From Actinomycetes bacterium (GTDB taxonomy: Bacteria; Actinomycetota; Thermoleophilia; RBG-16-64-13), in the NCBI GenBank assembly GCA_024637095.1, contig JAGXFV010000049.1:1-64000 (forward strand): a DNA stretch of 64,000 nucleotides, read 5' to 3'. A program made the translations under genes and the position numbers. The notes under the pieces are model-generated. The model was given only the letters and a program-made list of their open reading frames with translations, was not told the DNA's origin and made no database searches. Below, in pieces: positions 1 to 10,702 of the stretch. The first letter of the stretch is position 1. Each line of letters begins with the position of its first letter.

Positions 1-121
1 AGGCCGAGGGAACCTTGGAGTACTTCTTGAACGTGGAACTGACCTTCCACTGGGCATACAGCGAAAGCAGGAGGGCTGGGACCAGGAGGATCATCGTCCA
101 GTCCCAGAAGAAGAAGGGCAT
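1..121 (-). CDS. YugP-like zinc metallopeptidase, N-terminal fragment
   Basis: Only the first 40 codons are in the window; the gene runs off the left edge. The reading begins MPFFFWDWTMILLVPALLL, a hydrophobic N-terminal segment followed by a LYAQWKVSSTFKKYSKV stretch. That pattern is typical of the membrane-anchored zinc peptidase family PF04298 (YugP). The HExxH site would lie outside the window. The ATG is preceded on the minus strand by GAGAGGAG at about 8-nt spacing, which supports this start. It is divergent from the PilB-like gene. Family assignment rests on a short stretch. Confidence 0.6.
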   Translation of the reverse strand, partial: MPFFFWDWTMILLVPALLLSLYAQWKVSSTFKKYSKVPSA

Positions 122-248
122 CCTATTTGTCTCCTCTCAGGTGTAAATGCTCTTTGGGTGAAGAAGGAATCTGCCGAAAGAATATAGCAGCAGACGGTGG
201 AGTACGACGGTCCGCATTCGGGCCGTTTGCATTATACCCCCTACCGCT

Positions 249-1973
249 ATGGCTGGGGGAGACACAGCGGAGAAATTGGATGGTCCCATGTCGGTAACCC
301 GAGTCAACGGCGGCGCCAAACGGCTTGGAGACATCCTCGTCGAGCGCGAGTCGCTCAGCGAGGACGACCTGCTTCGGGCGCTCGAATATCAGAAGCAGAA
401 CGGCTCCAAGCTGGGCGAGTCTCTGCTGAAGATCGGGGCCCTCACGCACGAACAGTTGGCCGAGGGCTTGGCCGCTCAGAAGCGGCTTTCGGTCATCCCT
501 TTGAACGAGATCTACCCCAACCCGCGGGCCGTCTCGCTGCTTAGCGAGAAGTTCATCCGCAACCGGCTGGTCCTGCCTGTGGACTTCGAACAAGACTCGC
601 TGGTTCTAGCCATGGTGAACCCGCTGGACGTGGTGACCATTGACGACGTCCGGGTGATCGCCGGCTATCCAGTCCTGCCCGTAGTGGCGACTCTGCCCTC
701 CTTCGAGGGGGCTGTTGACTACTTCTTCAGCGACAAGGGCGTGCTCGATACGGCGGACGACGGCGACCTGGAACCCGGGCCCGGACAGGCGGACGAACAG
801 CGCCGCGAAGCGGAAGATGGCTCGGTCGTGACCTTGGTGAACGACATCATCGACGGTGCCATCAAGAGGCGGGCCTCGGACATCCATTTTGAGCCTCAGG
901 AGGAGCACCTGGCTGTCCGGGTGCGCATCGACGGCGTGCTGCACAATCTCACGGAAGTTCCCTCGAACCTCGCTGGGGGGCTTGTCTCGCGCATCAAAAT
1001 CATGGGGGACCTGGACATCGCCGAGCGGCGTCTTCCTCAAGATGGACGGGCCGGTTACCGCAACTCTGACCAAACGGTCGACCTGCGCATCGCCACCCTC
1101 CCCACGGTCTTCGGCGAGAACGTGACCCTGAGGATCCTGGACGAATCGATGTTCGAGATCAACCTGAAGTCCCTGGGCATGGAAGAAGAAGAGCTCGAGG
1201 TGCTTCGCCGCGCCCTCGGCCGGCCCTACGGTCAGATCTTGATCACCGGGCCGACGGGATCCGGCAAATCGACGACGCTCTACTCCGCACTCGAGGAACT
1301 CAACCGCCCCGAGGTGAAGATCTACACGGTTGAGGACCCGGTGGAGCGGAAGATCCCCGGCGTTCTGCAGAGCCAGGTGAGGCACAAGATCGGACTTACA
1401 TTCGCCCGGGTGCTGCGCTCGCTCGTGCGGAGCGATCCGGACATCATCATGCTCGGCGAGATCCGGGATCTGGAAACCGCGATGATCGCGACCGAAGCCT
1501 CCCTCACCGGCCACCTTCTGCTCTCGACGCTGCACACAAACGACGCTCCTTCGGCCATCACCCGGCTGGTGGAAATGGGCGTGCCCCCCTATCTGATCGC
1601 CTCATCTCTGGAGTGCGTGGTGGCTCAGCGGCTGGCCCGCAGGCTCTGTCCCCGCTGCTCAACGGAAACGCACCTCAGCACTAAAGACATGGCCCCAGGC
1701 GAGCGGGAACTCCTCGGGAACGGAGAATTCCTCATACGCGAACCCGTCGGCTGTCCGCGTTGCTTCGGCACCGGTTACAGCGGCAGGCTGGGGCTTTTCG
1801 AGGTCCTGCCCGTCACGCCGGAGGTCCGCAAGCAGATCCTCAAAGGAGCGGGAGACGAACAGATTCGGCGGCAGGCCCGCAAAGCGGGAATGATCCCCTT
1901 GCGCGAAGCGGGCCTGCGCCGGGTGCTCACGGGCGACACCAGCGTTGCCGAAATCCTCCGGGTCACCGCCTAG
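249..1973 (+). CDS. PilB/GspE-type secretion and pilus assembly ATPase
   Basis: A 574-residue hexameric ATPase of the type II secretion/type IV pilus assembly family, expected to power pilin polymerisation at the inner face of the membrane. An N-terminal MshEN-like domain (RLGDILVERESLSEDDLL) precedes the core. Walker A GPTGSGKSTTL lies near residue 333, the Asp box/Walker B LGEIRD near 401, the His box LLSTLHTN just after it, and a tetracysteine zinc motif (CPRC...CPRC) near 468-503. ATG at 288 (MSVTRV) is an alternative start with a GGAGA about 13 nt upstream; the ATG at 249 has no visible ribosome site. No other pilus genes are adjacent, so the partners must be elsewhere. Confidence 0.88.
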   Translation: MAGGDTAEKLDGPMSVTRVNGGAKRLGDILVERESLSEDDLLRALEYQKQNGSKLGESLLKIGALTHEQLAEGLAAQKRLSVIPLNEIYPNPRAVSLLSEKFIRNRLVLPVDFEQDSLVLAMVNPLDVVTIDDVRVIAGYPVLPVVATLPSFEGAVDYFFSDKGVLDTADDGDLEPGPGQADEQRREAEDGSVVTLVNDIIDGAIKRRASDIHFEPQEEHLAVRVRIDGVLHNLTEVPSNLAGGLVSRIKIMGDLDIAERRLPQDGRAGYRNSDQTVDLRIATLPTVFGENVTLRILDESMFEINLKSLGMEEEELEVLRRALGRPYGQILITGPTGSGKSTTLYSALEELNRPEVKIYTVEDPVERKIPGVLQSQVRHKIGLTFARVLRSLVRSDPDIIMLGEIRDLETAMIATEASLTGHLLLSTLHTNDAPSAITRLVEMGVPPYLIASSLECVVAQRLARRLCPRCSTETHLSTKDMAPGERELLGNGEFLIREPVGCPRCFGTGYSGRLGLFEVLPVTPEVRKQILKGAGDEQIRRQARKAGMIPLREAGLRRVLTGDTSVAEILRVTA

Positions 1974-2076
1974 ACCCCCGCGAGTCTGGCCCGACAGGGC
2001 CCTCCTGCGTTTCAACTCTACGCCTGAGGGGATAACCCGCCGTTCGTCGTCTGATTCACAAGCAATGGGAGGACCT

Positions 2077-2502
2077 ATGTCTCGCAAGCTACCTTATCTG
2101 CTATTGGTGATCCTGCTCGCCCTCAGCGTCGCTGTCCTGGTTGGTTGCGGGGACGACGGGGAACCCCAAGCTGTCACCGACACCACCGAAGGTGGACTCA
2201 TGGACACTGAAACCACCGAGGGCATGGGTACCGACACCACCGAGGGCATGGGAACCGAAGACACCGAAGCGAGCGGCGAAGTGTCCGGAGAAGAGGTCTT
2301 CTCACAGAACTGTGCCACCTGCCACGGCGCCGATGGCACCGGGATCGATGGTCCCGACCTGACCGCGCTCAGCCTTGATCAAGCCGCCGTAGAAGAGACC
2401 GTCCGCACCGGCCCCGGCGCCATGACTGCATTTGAAGGTCAGCTCTCGGACGAGCAGATCCAGGCAGTTGCCGACTACGTGACCAGCGAGTTCATGCAAT
2501 AG
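2077..2502 (+). CDS. Lipoprotein monoheme cytochrome c
   Basis: A 141-residue secreted electron carrier. The signal peptide (MSRKLPYLLLVILLALSVA) ends in a lipobox (VLVGC), predicting lipid anchoring outside the membrane. A low-complexity linker rich in Thr, Glu and Asp, with repeated TTEGMGT units, follows. The C-terminal domain has one CATCH heme-binding site and a distal Met (PGAMTAF), as in class I cytochromes c of the cbb3-subunit type. The ATG at 2077 is preceded by GGGAGGA at short spacing; the in-frame ATG at 2065 contains that ribosome site and is less likely. The redox partner is not evident from context. Confidence 0.85.
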   Translation: MSRKLPYLLLVILLALSVAVLVGCGDDGEPQAVTDTTEGGLMDTETTEGMGTDTTEGMGTEDTEASGEVSGEEVFSQNCATCHGADGTGIDGPDLTALSLDQAAVEETVRTGPGAMTAFEGQLSDEQIQAVADYVTSEFMQ

Positions 2503-2519
2503 GCGCCCGCGGACCTCTT

Positions 2520-2548
2520 CCGGCCGGCCGGCGGCCGGAGCCGGCCGG
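2520..2548. repeat. GC-rich inverted repeat after the cytochrome gene
   Basis: CCGGCCGGC at 2520-2528 pairs with GCCGGCCGG at 2540-2548 around an 11-nt loop. It lies 17 nt after the cytochrome stop codon and has no T-run. It may protect the mRNA 3' end or aid termination together with the hairpin at 2602-2622. Confidence 0.5.
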
Positions 2549-2593
2549 CAACCTGGCTGAGGTGATCTGACTTCCCTGCGGGCCGAGCAGGCA

Positions 2594-2627
2594 AGAAAAA
2601 AGGGGGGAGCCAGGCTCCCCCCTTTTC
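2594..2627. terminator. Bidirectional rho-independent terminator
   Basis: GGGGGGAG (2602-2609) pairs with CTCCCCCC (2615-2622) around a CCAGG loop. The stem is followed by TTTT on the plus strand and preceded by seven A residues, which give a U-run on the minus strand. It sits between convergent genes, the cytochrome (plus) and gyrA (minus), so it can serve both. Confidence 0.85.
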
Positions 2628-2654
2628 ATTCAGCTATCCATGGTTTCCCGGCGA

Positions 2655-5120
2655 CTATTCGACTTCCAGTTCTTCCTGGGTCGGCCCCGCGGGGCCGACC
2701 ACCACTCGGGCCAGACCGACCAGGTGATCGCCCTTGCGCAGGTTCATCACCCGCACACCCATGGTGTTACGCCCCGTGCTGCGCACGCCTCCCGCAGGAA
2801 TGCGGATCACAGTGCCGTCGTGGCTGACCAGTAACAGCTCATGGTTGTCGCGGATCGCCGAGATCGCGATCAGGTCACCCCGGTCCTCGGAGTCCCTGAT
2901 CGTGATCACGCCCATCCCCCCGCGATGCCGGAGGGGATAAGCCGAGATCGGCGTGCGCTTGCCGTAGCCGCCGCTGGTGACACAGAACAGATCCATGTCA
3001 TCCTCGGCCGTCGTCATCCCGACGATCTCGTGTCCCTTGGGCAGGGACATCCCTCTGACGCCCATGGTGTTGCGCCCGGTGGGACGCACGTCGCACTCGT
3101 CGAAGCGGATGGCCTTGCCCTGAGAGGACACCAGGATCAGGTGGTCGTCGCCGTTGGTCGGCCGCACGGCAACGAGCTCGTCATTGTCCTGCAGGCTGAT
3201 TGCGATGATGCCGTCCGCCTTGAGAATGGTGTCATAGTCCTTGAACCTGGTCTTCTTGACCAGCCCATTCTTGGTGGCGAAGGAGAGGTACTTGGCGTCG
3301 GTGAAGTCCTTGGTTGCGATCACCGCCTTGATCTCTTCTTCCTGCGCCAGCGGGAGCAGGTTGACCACGGCGCGGCCCTTGCTCTGCCGGCTGCCCAGGG
3401 GCAGCTCGTGCACCTTCAGGCGGTACACCTTGCCCTTGGAGGTCAGGAAGAGCAGGAAGTGGTGCGTGGTCGTGATGAAGAGATGCTCGATGTAGTCGCC
3501 GTCTTTGAGGTCCATGCCCATGACCCCGACACCGCCCCGGTGTTGGGTGCGGTAAGTGGAGACGGGCAGCCGCTTGACGTAACCCGACTTGGTGATGGAG
3601 ATGACCATCTCCTCGACCGCGATCATGTCCTCGATGTCGATATCGTCCTCGCCGGGCGCAATCTCGGTGCGACGGGGATCGTCGTACATAGCCTTGATCT
3701 CGAGAAGCTCTTCCTTGATCACGTCGTAGATCATGCTGTCGGTGGCCAAGAGTGACTCCAGGTATTCGATCCGCTCGAGCAGGTCGCGGTGCTCTTCCTC
3801 GATCTTGTGGCGCTCGAGCGCGGTCAGGTTGCGCAGGCGCAGGTCGACGATCGCCTGAGCCTGCTCCTCGGAGAGACTGAAGCGTTCCATGAGGTTGGTC
3901 CGGGCGGCTTCAGTATCCTCACTCGAACGGATCACCCGGATGACCTCGTCCAGGTTCTCGATGGCGATAAGCAGGCCTTCTAGCACATGGGCCCGCTTGC
4001 GCGCCTTCTCCAGCTCGTACTTGGTCCGACGAGCGATGACGTCGTACTGATGCGCGATGTAGTGTCCGAGCATGTCCCTGAGAGAGAGAACCCGAGGCAC
4101 GCCGTTGACCAGGGCGATCATGATCACGCCGAAGGTGCTCTGCATCGCGGTGTGCTTGTAGAGCTTGTTGAGCGCCACCTTGGGGATGGCTTCGCGCTTG
4201 AGCTCGATGACGATGCGCATGCCCGAGCGGTCGGACTCGTCGCGCAGATCGGAGATCTCAGTGATGCGCTTGTCGCGCACGAGTTCGGCGATCTTCTCGA
4301 TCATCTGCGCCTTGTTCACCTGGTAAGGGATCTCGGAGACGATGATCGCAGTTTTGCCCTGCTTGAGCTGCTCGGTGTGGACTTTTGCGCGCACCATTAT
4401 CTTGCCTCGGCCGGTCTGGTAGGCCTCTTTCATCCCTGCCCAGCCCATGATGATCCCCCCGGTGGGGAAATCCGGGCCCTTGATATGCTCCGTCAGGTCG
4501 AGCGAGCCCAGCTCGGGGTTGTCGATCAGCGCCACGGTGGCGTCGATGGCCTCGCCCAGGTTGTGCGGGGGGATGTTGGTCGCCATGCCCACGGCGATGC
4601 CCGACGCTCCGTTAACCAGCAGGTTCGGGTAACGCGCCGGGAGCACCACCGGCTCTTCCCGGCTCTCGTCGTAGTTCGGGGTCCAGTTGACCGTGTCCGC
4701 GTCGATGTCCCGGAGCATCTCCGTGGCCAGCTTGGCCAGACGGCACTCGGTGTAGCGCATGGCCGCGGCGGCATCACCGTCGACGGAGCCGAAGTTTCCG
4801 TGCCCGTCGACCAACGGGTAGCGGATGGAGAAGCTCTGCGCCATCCGCACCAGAGTGTCGTAGATGGCCGAGTCACCGTGGGGGTGGAAGCTACCCATGA
4901 CGTCACCGACGATGCGGGCGCACTTGCGGTAAGGACGGTTGGGCTGCATGCCGGAGTCGTGCATGCCGTAAAGGACGCGCCGGTGCACCGGCTTGAGGCC
5001 GTCCCTGGCGTCGGGGAGAGCCCTGCCCACGATCACGCTCATGGCGTAATCCAGGTAGGAGTTCTGCATCTCCTCCGCGATCTCTATCTGTTCGATACGA
5101 CCTTCGAGAGTTTCGAGCAC
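2655..5120 (-). CDS. gyrA: DNA gyrase subunit A
   Basis: Breakage-reunion subunit of DNA gyrase, 821 residues, acting as A2B2 with GyrB to introduce negative supercoils. The catalytic tyrosine is in RYTECR at about residue 122, the usual position. The quinolone-resistance region [17 protein letters not shown] keeps the Ser and Asp of sensitive enzymes. The C-terminal beta-pinwheel begins after a [10 protein letters not shown] segment, a variant of the GyrA box. It is the last gene of the leftward dnaA-dnaN-recF-gyrB-gyrA cluster, 72 nt after gyrB. Confidence 0.97.
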   Translation of the reverse strand: MLETLEGRIEQIEIAEEMQNSYLDYAMSVIVGRALPDARDGLKPVHRRVLYGMHDSGMQPNRPYRKCARIVGDVMGSFHPHGDSAIYDTLVRMAQSFSIRYPLVDGHGNFGSVDGDAAAAMRYTECRLAKLATEMLRDIDADTVNWTPNYDESREEPVVLPARYPNLLVNGASGIAVGMATNIPPHNLGEAIDATVALIDNPELGSLDLTEHIKGPDFPTGGIIMGWAGMKEAYQTGRGKIMVRAKVHTEQLKQGKTAIIVSEIPYQVNKAQMIEKIAELVRDKRITEISDLRDESDRSGMRIVIELKREAIPKVALNKLYKHTAMQSTFGVIMIALVNGVPRVLSLRDMLGHYIAHQYDVIARRTKYELEKARKRAHVLEGLLIAIENLDEVIRVIRSSEDTEAARTNLMERFSLSEEQAQAIVDLRLRNLTALERHKIEEEHRDLLERIEYLESLLATDSMIYDVIKEELLEIKAMYDDPRRTEIAPGEDDIDIEDMIAVEEMVISITKSGYVKRLPVSTYRTQHRGGVGVMGMDLKDGDYIEHLFITTTHHFLLFLTSKGKVYRLKVHELPLGSRQSKGRAVVNLLPLAQEEEIKAVIATKDFTDAKYLSFATKNGLVKKTRFKDYDTILKADGIIAISLQDNDELVAVRPTNGDDHLILVSSQGKAIRFDECDVRPTGRNTMGVRGMSLPKGHEIVGMTTAEDDMDLFCVTSGGYGKRTPISAYPLRHRGGMGVITIRDSEDRGDLIAISAIRDNHELLLVSHDGTVIRIPAGGVRSTGRNTMGVRVMNLRKGDHLVGLARVVVGPAGPTQEELEVE

Positions 5121-5192
5121 TCTAATGCCTTCCTTGCCTGCTACCGATGCCGGCCGTCGACCGCGCTCGAGCCGGGTTAGACCTTCAGTTTC

Positions 5193-7205
5193 CTAGACGT
5201 CCAGGTTCTTGACGTACTTGGCGTTCGCCTCGATGAACTCCCGCCGCGGTTCGACCTTGTCGCCCATGAGGATGGTGAAGGTCTCGTCGGCGATGGTGGC
5301 GTCGTCCACGGTCACCTGCAGCAGCGTGCGCCTCTCCGGGTTCATGGTGGTCTCCCAGAGTTGGTCTGGATTCATCTCGCCCAGCCCCTTGAAACGCTGG
5401 ATGGAGATGCCCTGCCTGCCCAGCCGGTCGAGCACGACCTCGAGTTGCTTGTCGTTGAACGCGTAGTAGTCGTTACGCTTCTGCGTGACCTTGTAGAGCG
5501 GGGGCTGCGCCACGTACACGAAACCCGCCTCGATCAACTCCTTCATGTTGCGGAACAGGAAGGTGAGGATCAGCGTGCGGATGTGGGACCCGTCCACGTC
5601 GGCGTCGGTCATGATGATGAGTTTGTGGTAGCGCGCCTGCTCCAGATCGAACTCGTCACCCAAACCGGTCCCCATCGCGGTCACAATCGCCTGGATCTCG
5701 ACGTTGGAGAGGATCTTGTTGAGGCGCGCCTTCTCGGCGTTGATGATCTTCCCGCGAAGCGGCAGGATGGCCTGGAAGCTGCGGTCGCGGGCCTGCTTGG
5801 CCGAACCACCTGCCGAGTCACCCTCGACCAGGTACATCTCGGTGGATTCCGCTTCCTTCATGGAACAGTCCGCCAGCTTTCCCGGGAGGGTGCTGTTCTC
5901 GAGCACACTCTTTCGGCGGGTGAGGTCGCGCGCCTTTCGGGCGGCGGACCGAGCGTGGGCGGCCTGAACCGCCTTGGTCACGATCTTCTTGCCCTCCGAG
6001 GGGTTCTCCTCGAGAAACTCCGCAAGCTTCTGATTCACGGTCTGCTCGACGAAGCTCCGCATCTCGGAGTTACCGAGCTTGGTCTTTGTCTGCCCCTCGA
6101 ACTGTGGCTCCTTGAGCTTGACGCTCAGGATGGCCACCACTCCTTCGCGGACGTCCTCCCCGGAGAGGTTTTCGTCCTTCTCCTTGAGAATGCCCTTGGA
6201 GCGGGCGTAATCGTTGATCGTGCGCGTGAGCGCGGCGCGGAATCCCGAGAGATGGGCCCCGCCCTCATGTGTGTTGATGTTGTTGGCGAACGAGAAGACG
6301 TTGTCGATGTAGCCCGCGTTCCACTGCATGGCGAGCTCCATCTGCTGGTCCTCGCCCGCGTCTGAGAAGTAGACGATCTTGTCGTGGATCGGGTCCTTCT
6401 GCTCGCTCACGTGGCGCACGAAGTCGATGATGCCACCCTCGTAGTAGAGGGTGACCGTGCGCACTTCGGCGGGGGGCTGCACCTCCTCCGCGACGGTGCG
6501 GTCCGGGCGGACCGACTCTCCGCCGTTGCCCTCGGCGAGGAGCGCGGCCACGGCCGTGTCCTCCTCACGCGGAGCAGCCGGACGTTCGTCGGCCAGGACG
6601 ATGGTGAGCGCCCGATTTAGAAAAGCCACTTCGCGCATTCGCTGAACCAAGGTGTTGAAGTTCAGATCCAGGCTCTCAAAGATCTGGGCATCCGGCAGGA
6701 AGCGGATTTTGGTTCCGGTATCCGAGCACTTGGCAACCTTCGCCACATCGCCTGCCGGCACGCCGCGCTCATAACTCTGGCGGAAGAGCTCGCCCTCGCG
6801 GCATACCTCTACCGTGAGTTCTTCCGAGAGCGCGTTGACGACCGAAACCCCGACCCCGTGCAGACCGCCGGAAACCTTGTAACCCTCGCCCCCGAATTTG
6901 CCTCCGGCGTGCAACTTGGTCATCACGATCTCGAGCGCCGACTTGCCGAACTGGGGCATGACTTTGACTGGAATCCCCCGGCCGTCGTCGGTGACAGTCA
7001 CCGAGAAGTCCGCGTGCAGGGTCAACTCGATGCGGTCGCAGTAGCCGGCGAGGGCCTCGTCAACCGAATTGTCGACCACCTCATAGACCAGGTGGTGAAG
7101 CCCGCGGGGACCGGTGGAGCCGATGTACATCCCCGGGCGTTTGCGCACCGGCTCCAGGCCTTCGAGCACCTGGATATCGGTGGCGTCATAGGTATGCTCA
7201 GTCAC
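5193..7205 (-). CDS. gyrB: DNA gyrase subunit B
   Basis: ATPase subunit of DNA gyrase, 670 residues from the chosen GTG. The GHKL ATPase domain starts with the conserved [18 protein letters not shown] and contains DDGRGIP and [15 protein letters not shown]. The TOPRIM metal site is shown by [11 protein letters not shown] and [12 protein letters not shown] chose GTG at 7205 because homology starts there and AAGGGAG lies 11 nt upstream; the open frame continues to 7343 without family similarity. The gene lies between dciA and gyrA on the same strand. Confidence 0.96.
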   Translation of the reverse strand: MTEHTYDATDIQVLEGLEPVRKRPGMYIGSTGPRGLHHLVYEVVDNSVDEALAGYCDRIELTLHADFSVTVTDDGRGIPVKVMPQFGKSALEIVMTKLHAGGKFGGEGYKVSGGLHGVGVSVVNALSEELTVEVCREGELFRQSYERGVPAGDVAKVAKCSDTGTKIRFLPDAQIFESLDLNFNTLVQRMREVAFLNRALTIVLADERPAAPREEDTAVAALLAEGNGGESVRPDRTVAEEVQPPAEVRTVTLYYEGGIIDFVRHVSEQKDPIHDKIVYFSDAGEDQQMELAMQWNAGYIDNVFSFANNINTHEGGAHLSGFRAALTRTINDYARSKGILKEKDENLSGEDVREGVVAILSVKLKEPQFEGQTKTKLGNSEMRSFVEQTVNQKLAEFLEENPSEGKKIVTKAVQAAHARSAARKARDLTRRKSVLENSTLPGKLADCSMKEAESTEMYLVEGDSAGGSAKQARDRSFQAILPLRGKIINAEKARLNKILSNVEIQAIVTAMGTGLGDEFDLEQARYHKLIIMTDADVDGSHIRTLILTFLFRNMKELIEAGFVYVAQPPLYKVTQKRNDYYAFNDKQLEVVLDRLGRQGISIQRFKGLGEMNPDQLWETTMNPERRTLLQVTVDDATIADETFTILMGDKVEPRREFIEANAKYVKNLDV

Positions 7206-7431
7206 TCGCCTGAGACTCCCTTCCTGATGATCATCTCGCGGGGCGCGTCCGCTCCAACAAAGCCCGCGCCCAGCCGTGGCCGAACCACTGAAAAGGGAGT
7301 TCGCAGAGGGCCCAAATACCTCTGCGCGAGCGGGATTGCGCACCCTGTGAATAATAGCATAGAGGAAAGGCTCTCTGAGGCCGGCTCGCGCTCCGCCGAC
7401 TAACCCCAGAAGGTATGCGCGGGGTGACCTA

Positions 7432-7950
7432 TCAGGAGTCGCGGCGGGCCAAAGAAGCCCTCATAGCGGCCGCGATCACGCGTCCCAGATCGGCGTCGCA
7501 TGCGTCTCGCTCGACCGCCGCGGCGGCCGCTTCTTCCTCGGCCGCCAGCGGACGGGCCGGCGGTTTTCTCGAGCGTCCTCCGGAGGGCGCCCCCGGGGGA
7601 GCATCTCTGAGCGCCCGAGGTCCGTCCGCGCCACCTCCGGGATCCCAGCCGGCCGGCCGGAAGACGATCTCGTCGACGGCCTCTTCTCCGAGAGCCTCAT
7701 TCAGCCTCTGACGGATTCTCTCGGAAATCATCTGCAGGCTCTGCGCCCAAACCGAGGATGAAGTGGCTACCGTGAGCCTGCGCCCGCGCAGCTGCCGGGG
7801 GCCGCTGTTGCGCGCGGACTCAATCCCCACAATCTGCTCCCACAGGTTGGAGATGCGCGCAGCGCGGGATTTGGAGTTCAGGTCGATCCCGCGCGCAAGG
7901 TCGCCAACGCGCTCCAACTCTCCTCCAGCCACTCCGCCTGCCCTCCTCAC
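7432..7950 (-). CDS. DUF721/DciA family protein
   Basis: A 172-residue member of the DUF721 family, which includes the replicative helicase loader/operator DciA. The conserved part ([19 protein letters not shown], then [18 protein letters not shown]) lies at about residues 36-80. The remainder is an Ala/Pro/Gly-rich, probably disordered tail. Its ATG overlaps the recF stop by 4 nt, indicating translational coupling. The position next to recF is typical for high-GC Gram-positive bacteria. A helicase-loading role is inferred from family and context. Confidence 0.8.
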   Translation of the reverse strand: MRRAGGVAGGELERVGDLARGIDLNSKSRAARISNLWEQIVGIESARNSGPRQLRGRRLTVATSSSVWAQSLQMISERIRQRLNEALGEEAVDEIVFRPAGWDPGGGADGPRALRDAPPGAPSGGRSRKPPARPLAAEEEAAAAAVERDACDADLGRVIAAAMRASLARRDS

Positions 7951-9116
7951 TCCTCGGCCGTTGAGCTGCCGGCCTCGCTGCCGCTATCGGCGGCTTCGAC
8001 GTCCGCCGCGTCCTCGGCAGCGCCCTGCTCCTCATCGCGCTCAGGACCGGGCCCGATCCGCACAACCTCCATGTTAGCGAGCTCAGCGGACGTAAAGTAA
8101 TCGGTAGTCGTGGTGCTTATCAGGGTCTGCCCTCCCTCCTCGAGCGCAGAGAAGAGGGCGCGCCTACGTTCATGGTCCAGCTCGCTCATCACGTCGTCCA
8201 GCAGCAGCAGCGGCCACCTGCCGGCCTCCTCCCTCAGCCAGCGCCGCTCTCCAAGCAGCAGGGCGAGCAGAGCCGCGCGCTGCTCGCCCTGGGAGCCGAA
8301 TTCGCGCAGGTCGCGGTCGCCAAGAAACAGCCGCACATCGTCTCTGTGCGGACCCAGCCGGGTATAGCCGCGATTGCGGTCGTCCGGGCGTTCCTCGGCC
8401 AACCGCTCCCGATACTCCTCCACCTTTAGCCCCGAGGCGTTGGTGCGATACTCGAGTCTGGCCTCCGCCGCCTCCGAAGGAGCCAGTAGGGCAAACCCGC
8501 GGGCAAATCGTGGAGAGAAGGCCTGGAGGGTCTCGGCGCGCAGACGGTTGAGCTCAAGACCGCGCTCGGCGAGGACCGACTCCCACGCGGCCTGCTCCGC
8601 GGAGCCCGCGCCTCGGCGCAAGAGATAGTTGCGCTGACGCAGGGCCTCTTCGTACTCCGCCTGGATCTCCCGGTATCCGGGATTCGCCGCGAGAGCCAAC
8701 CCGTCCGCGTAGCGGCGGCGCCGGCGGGGCCCGCCCTTGACCAGGAGAAGATGGTCGGGCAGGAAAACCCTCACAGGCACTTCCTCTTCCCACCTGGTGT
8801 AGTCGTCCAGCGACGCCCCGTCACGAGTCACTCGGCGTTCTCCCGAACGGTCATAGCCGGTGGCTCCCGAGACCATGCGGTCACCGTAGAGCATGTCGAG
8901 CTCCACCCGCAGCACCTGTTCCCCGCGGCGGACCACGTCCCGAAGACTGCGGGTGCGCGGCGACGAGCCGCGAAGCGCGATGTGCACGGCCTCGAGCACG
9001 GAGGTCTTGCCCGCGCCATTGGGGCCGACGAGTGCGTTCACCCCCGGCCCCAGCTCCAGCGAGAGCGAGACATGATTACGGACGTTCTGTAACCGAACCC
9101 GCCGAAGCACTGCCAC
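7947..9116 (-). CDS. recF: DNA replication/repair protein RecF
   Basis: A 389-residue SMC-like ATPase that loads RecA at gaps through RecOR. Walker A is GPNGAGKTS near residue 33; the ABC-type signature is in EFGSQGEQRAALLALLLGE; Walker B is LLLLDDVMSELD. The C-terminus carries an acidic Glu/Asp/Ala extension beyond the usual end. The 5' end overlaps the upstream S4-domain gene by 41 nt and the 3' end overlaps dciA by 4 nt, so all three are probably co-translated. Confidence 0.95.
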   Translation of the reverse strand: MAVLRRVRLQNVRNHVSLSLELGPGVNALVGPNGAGKTSVLEAVHIALRGSSPRTRSLRDVVRRGEQVLRVELDMLYGDRMVSGATGYDRSGERRVTRDGASLDDYTRWEEEVPVRVFLPDHLLLVKGGPRRRRRYADGLALAANPGYREIQAEYEEALRQRNYLLRRGAGSAEQAAWESVLAERGLELNRLRAETLQAFSPRFARGFALLAPSEAAEARLEYRTNASGLKVEEYRERLAEERPDDRNRGYTRLGPHRDDVRLFLGDRDLREFGSQGEQRAALLALLLGERRWLREEAGRWPLLLLDDVMSELDHERRRALFSALEEGGQTLISTTTTDYFTSAELANMEVVRIGPGPERDEEQGAAEDAADVEAADSGSEAGSSTAEE

Positions 9117-9306
9117 GCGCTACCACTTTAACCCGTTCGTCTGCGATTTCCACGACATCACCGACGGCTAGCTTCGTTCCGCGGCGGAGCTCAACCGCCC
9201 CATTAACGACGACGGCCCCCCCGAGAATCAGCACCTTGGCCTCACCGCCGGTCATGGCCAGGCCGGCCGCTTTGAGAAACTGTCCCAGGGTTATGGGCAG
9301 CTCCAC
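9076..9306 (-). CDS. S4-domain RNA-binding protein (YaaA/RlbA-like)
   Basis: A 76-residue protein made almost entirely of one S4 RNA-binding domain: LGQFLKAAGLAMTGGEAKVL then GGAVVVNGAVELRRGTKL. Small S4 proteins between dnaN and recF are common (B. subtilis YaaA) and are associated with ribosome assembly. The end of the gene lies in the recF 5' region with a 41-nt overlap, so about 13 C-terminal codons share sequence with recF. Confidence 0.85.
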   Translation of the reverse strand: MELPITLGQFLKAAGLAMTGGEAKVLILGGAVVVNGAVELRRGTKLAVGDVVEIADERVKVVARGSASAGSVTERP

Positions 9307-9325
9307 CTCCTGGTCCCGAGGTGCG

Positions 9326-10432
9326 CTAATCGTTGAGCCTGATCGGCATGATCAGGTAGAGGAAGTCATCGTCCTCTCCGGAAAGCAGCGCCGGCCGCAA
9401 GGGACTTATGAATTTCATCCTTACCTCGTCCGCTGCGACCGCCGCGATTCCAGCCTGGAGAAACTCAGGGTTGAAGCCGATCTCCAGGACGTCGCCCTGA
9501 TAGCGGACCGGCACGGCTTCGCGTGCGCGGCCGACATCCTGAGACTCCGCCGAGATGGTAAGCGTGCCTTCCTCAAAGCGCAGGCGTATGGGTGCGTTAC
9601 GTTGGGCGAGCAGCCCGACCCGCCGCACCACGTCCCCCAGTTCGTCGCGCGCCATGACCACCTCGTGGTCAAAGGAATCGGGCAACAGTTGCTGATAGTT
9701 CGGGAACTGCCCGTCGATCAGGCGCGAGCTCAGCCCAACCCCGCCGATGTCGAATAGGATCTGATTATCGGTCGCCACCACGCTGATGGTGTCGGCGTCC
9801 GAGCCCGCCCCTATCCGGGAGAGCTCCTGCAGAGAACGGGCTGGGACAATGGCCTCCAGCCTCTCCTCGACTCCGGTTTCGATCTCGGTTTCCTTGACGC
9901 TCAGACGGTAGCTGTCCGTCGCCACCATCTTCACCGAGGTCTTGGTCACGTGCATGAGGACGCCGGTCAATACCGGGCGGGTCTCGTCGCGGGACGCGCT
10001 CGAGCTCACCCGGTCGATGGTCTCCAGAAAACCCTTCTTCCCGAGCGTGAAGGCGCTTTCTTTCGGAAACACAGGCAACTGGGGGAAGTCCGCCGCCGGC
10101 AGCGACTGCAGCATGAACTGCGAATCGCCGGAACGAACTTCCACCTGGCTCTCGCCGGGCTTCTGCTCGATCACCACCTCTTCCCGAGGTAGATTACGCG
10201 CGATATCCGTCGCTATGCGTGCCGGCAGAACCACCGCCCCGGCCTCCTCGACCTTTGCATCGAGTGGCGCCTTGATCGAGATCTCCATGTCCGTGGCGGC
10301 CAAATGGCAGCCATCCGCCTTGGCTTCCAGGAAAACTCCCGAAAGCACCTGGATCGAGCTCCTCGTTGACACGGCCTTGTTGACCGTGCCGAGGGCGTTG
10401 ACCAGATCAGCCTTGCGCGCAACTACCTTCAT
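9326..10432 (-). CDS. dnaN: DNA polymerase III beta sliding clamp
   Basis: A 368-residue clamp with the three-domain arrangement, starting MKVVARKADLVNALGTVNKA and ending in the conserved LYLIMPIRL. The dimeric ring tethers replicative polymerase to DNA. An AAGGAG sits at suitable distance before the ATG at 10432. It is separated from dnaA by 270 nt and followed 19 nt later by the S4-domain gene. Confidence 0.97.
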   Translation of the reverse strand: MKVVARKADLVNALGTVNKAVSTRSSIQVLSGVFLEAKADGCHLAATDMEISIKAPLDAKVEEAGAVVLPARIATDIARNLPREEVVIEQKPGESQVEVRSGDSQFMLQSLPAADFPQLPVFPKESAFTLGKKGFLETIDRVSSSASRDETRPVLTGVLMHVTKTSVKMVATDSYRLSVKETEIETGVEERLEAIVPARSLQELSRIGAGSDADTISVVATDNQILFDIGGVGLSSRLIDGQFPNYQQLLPDSFDHEVVMARDELGDVVRRVGLLAQRNAPIRLRFEEGTLTISAESQDVGRAREAVPVRYQGDVLEIGFNPEFLQAGIAAVAADEVRMKFISPLRPALLSGEDDDFLYLIMPIRLND

Positions 10433-10702
10433 ATAGTCGCTCCTTGTCTACCGGATCCCGGTTTGCCTGCGAGGGTTTTCCCAACTACCTAAGAACTATT
10501 TAAAGAAAGAGATAGGTGTAGTCATAAGGGCTGTGGAAGCTGGGGAAAAGGCTCCTCAGCCCGGCAACCCGAACGAACCGGCCTCGGGAGGGAGGTGTGG
10601 ACCACAAGCGAAGAACACCACCCCCCTTCGTTACAAATGTTGCAATACCTGCCGCTTGTGCACAGTCTCCACTGCTCTTTCCAGGGTTGTCCCCAGGCGC
10701 GA
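10433..10702. other. dnaA-dnaN intergenic region
   Basis: A 270-nt gap without a credible gene. It contains one near-consensus DnaA box, TTGTGCACA at 10656-10664 (one mismatch to TTATNCACA), and an AT-rich stretch at 10486-10520 in an otherwise GC-rich region. It may hold the dnaN promoter and a secondary DnaA-binding site. The main box cluster is upstream of dnaA. Confidence 0.5.

Noticed and set aside
9945-9960. CACGTG-containing stretch in dnaN as a second parS
   Set aside because: Only the 6-bp core matches; the flanks do not form the 16-bp TGTTTCACGTGAAACA palindrome.
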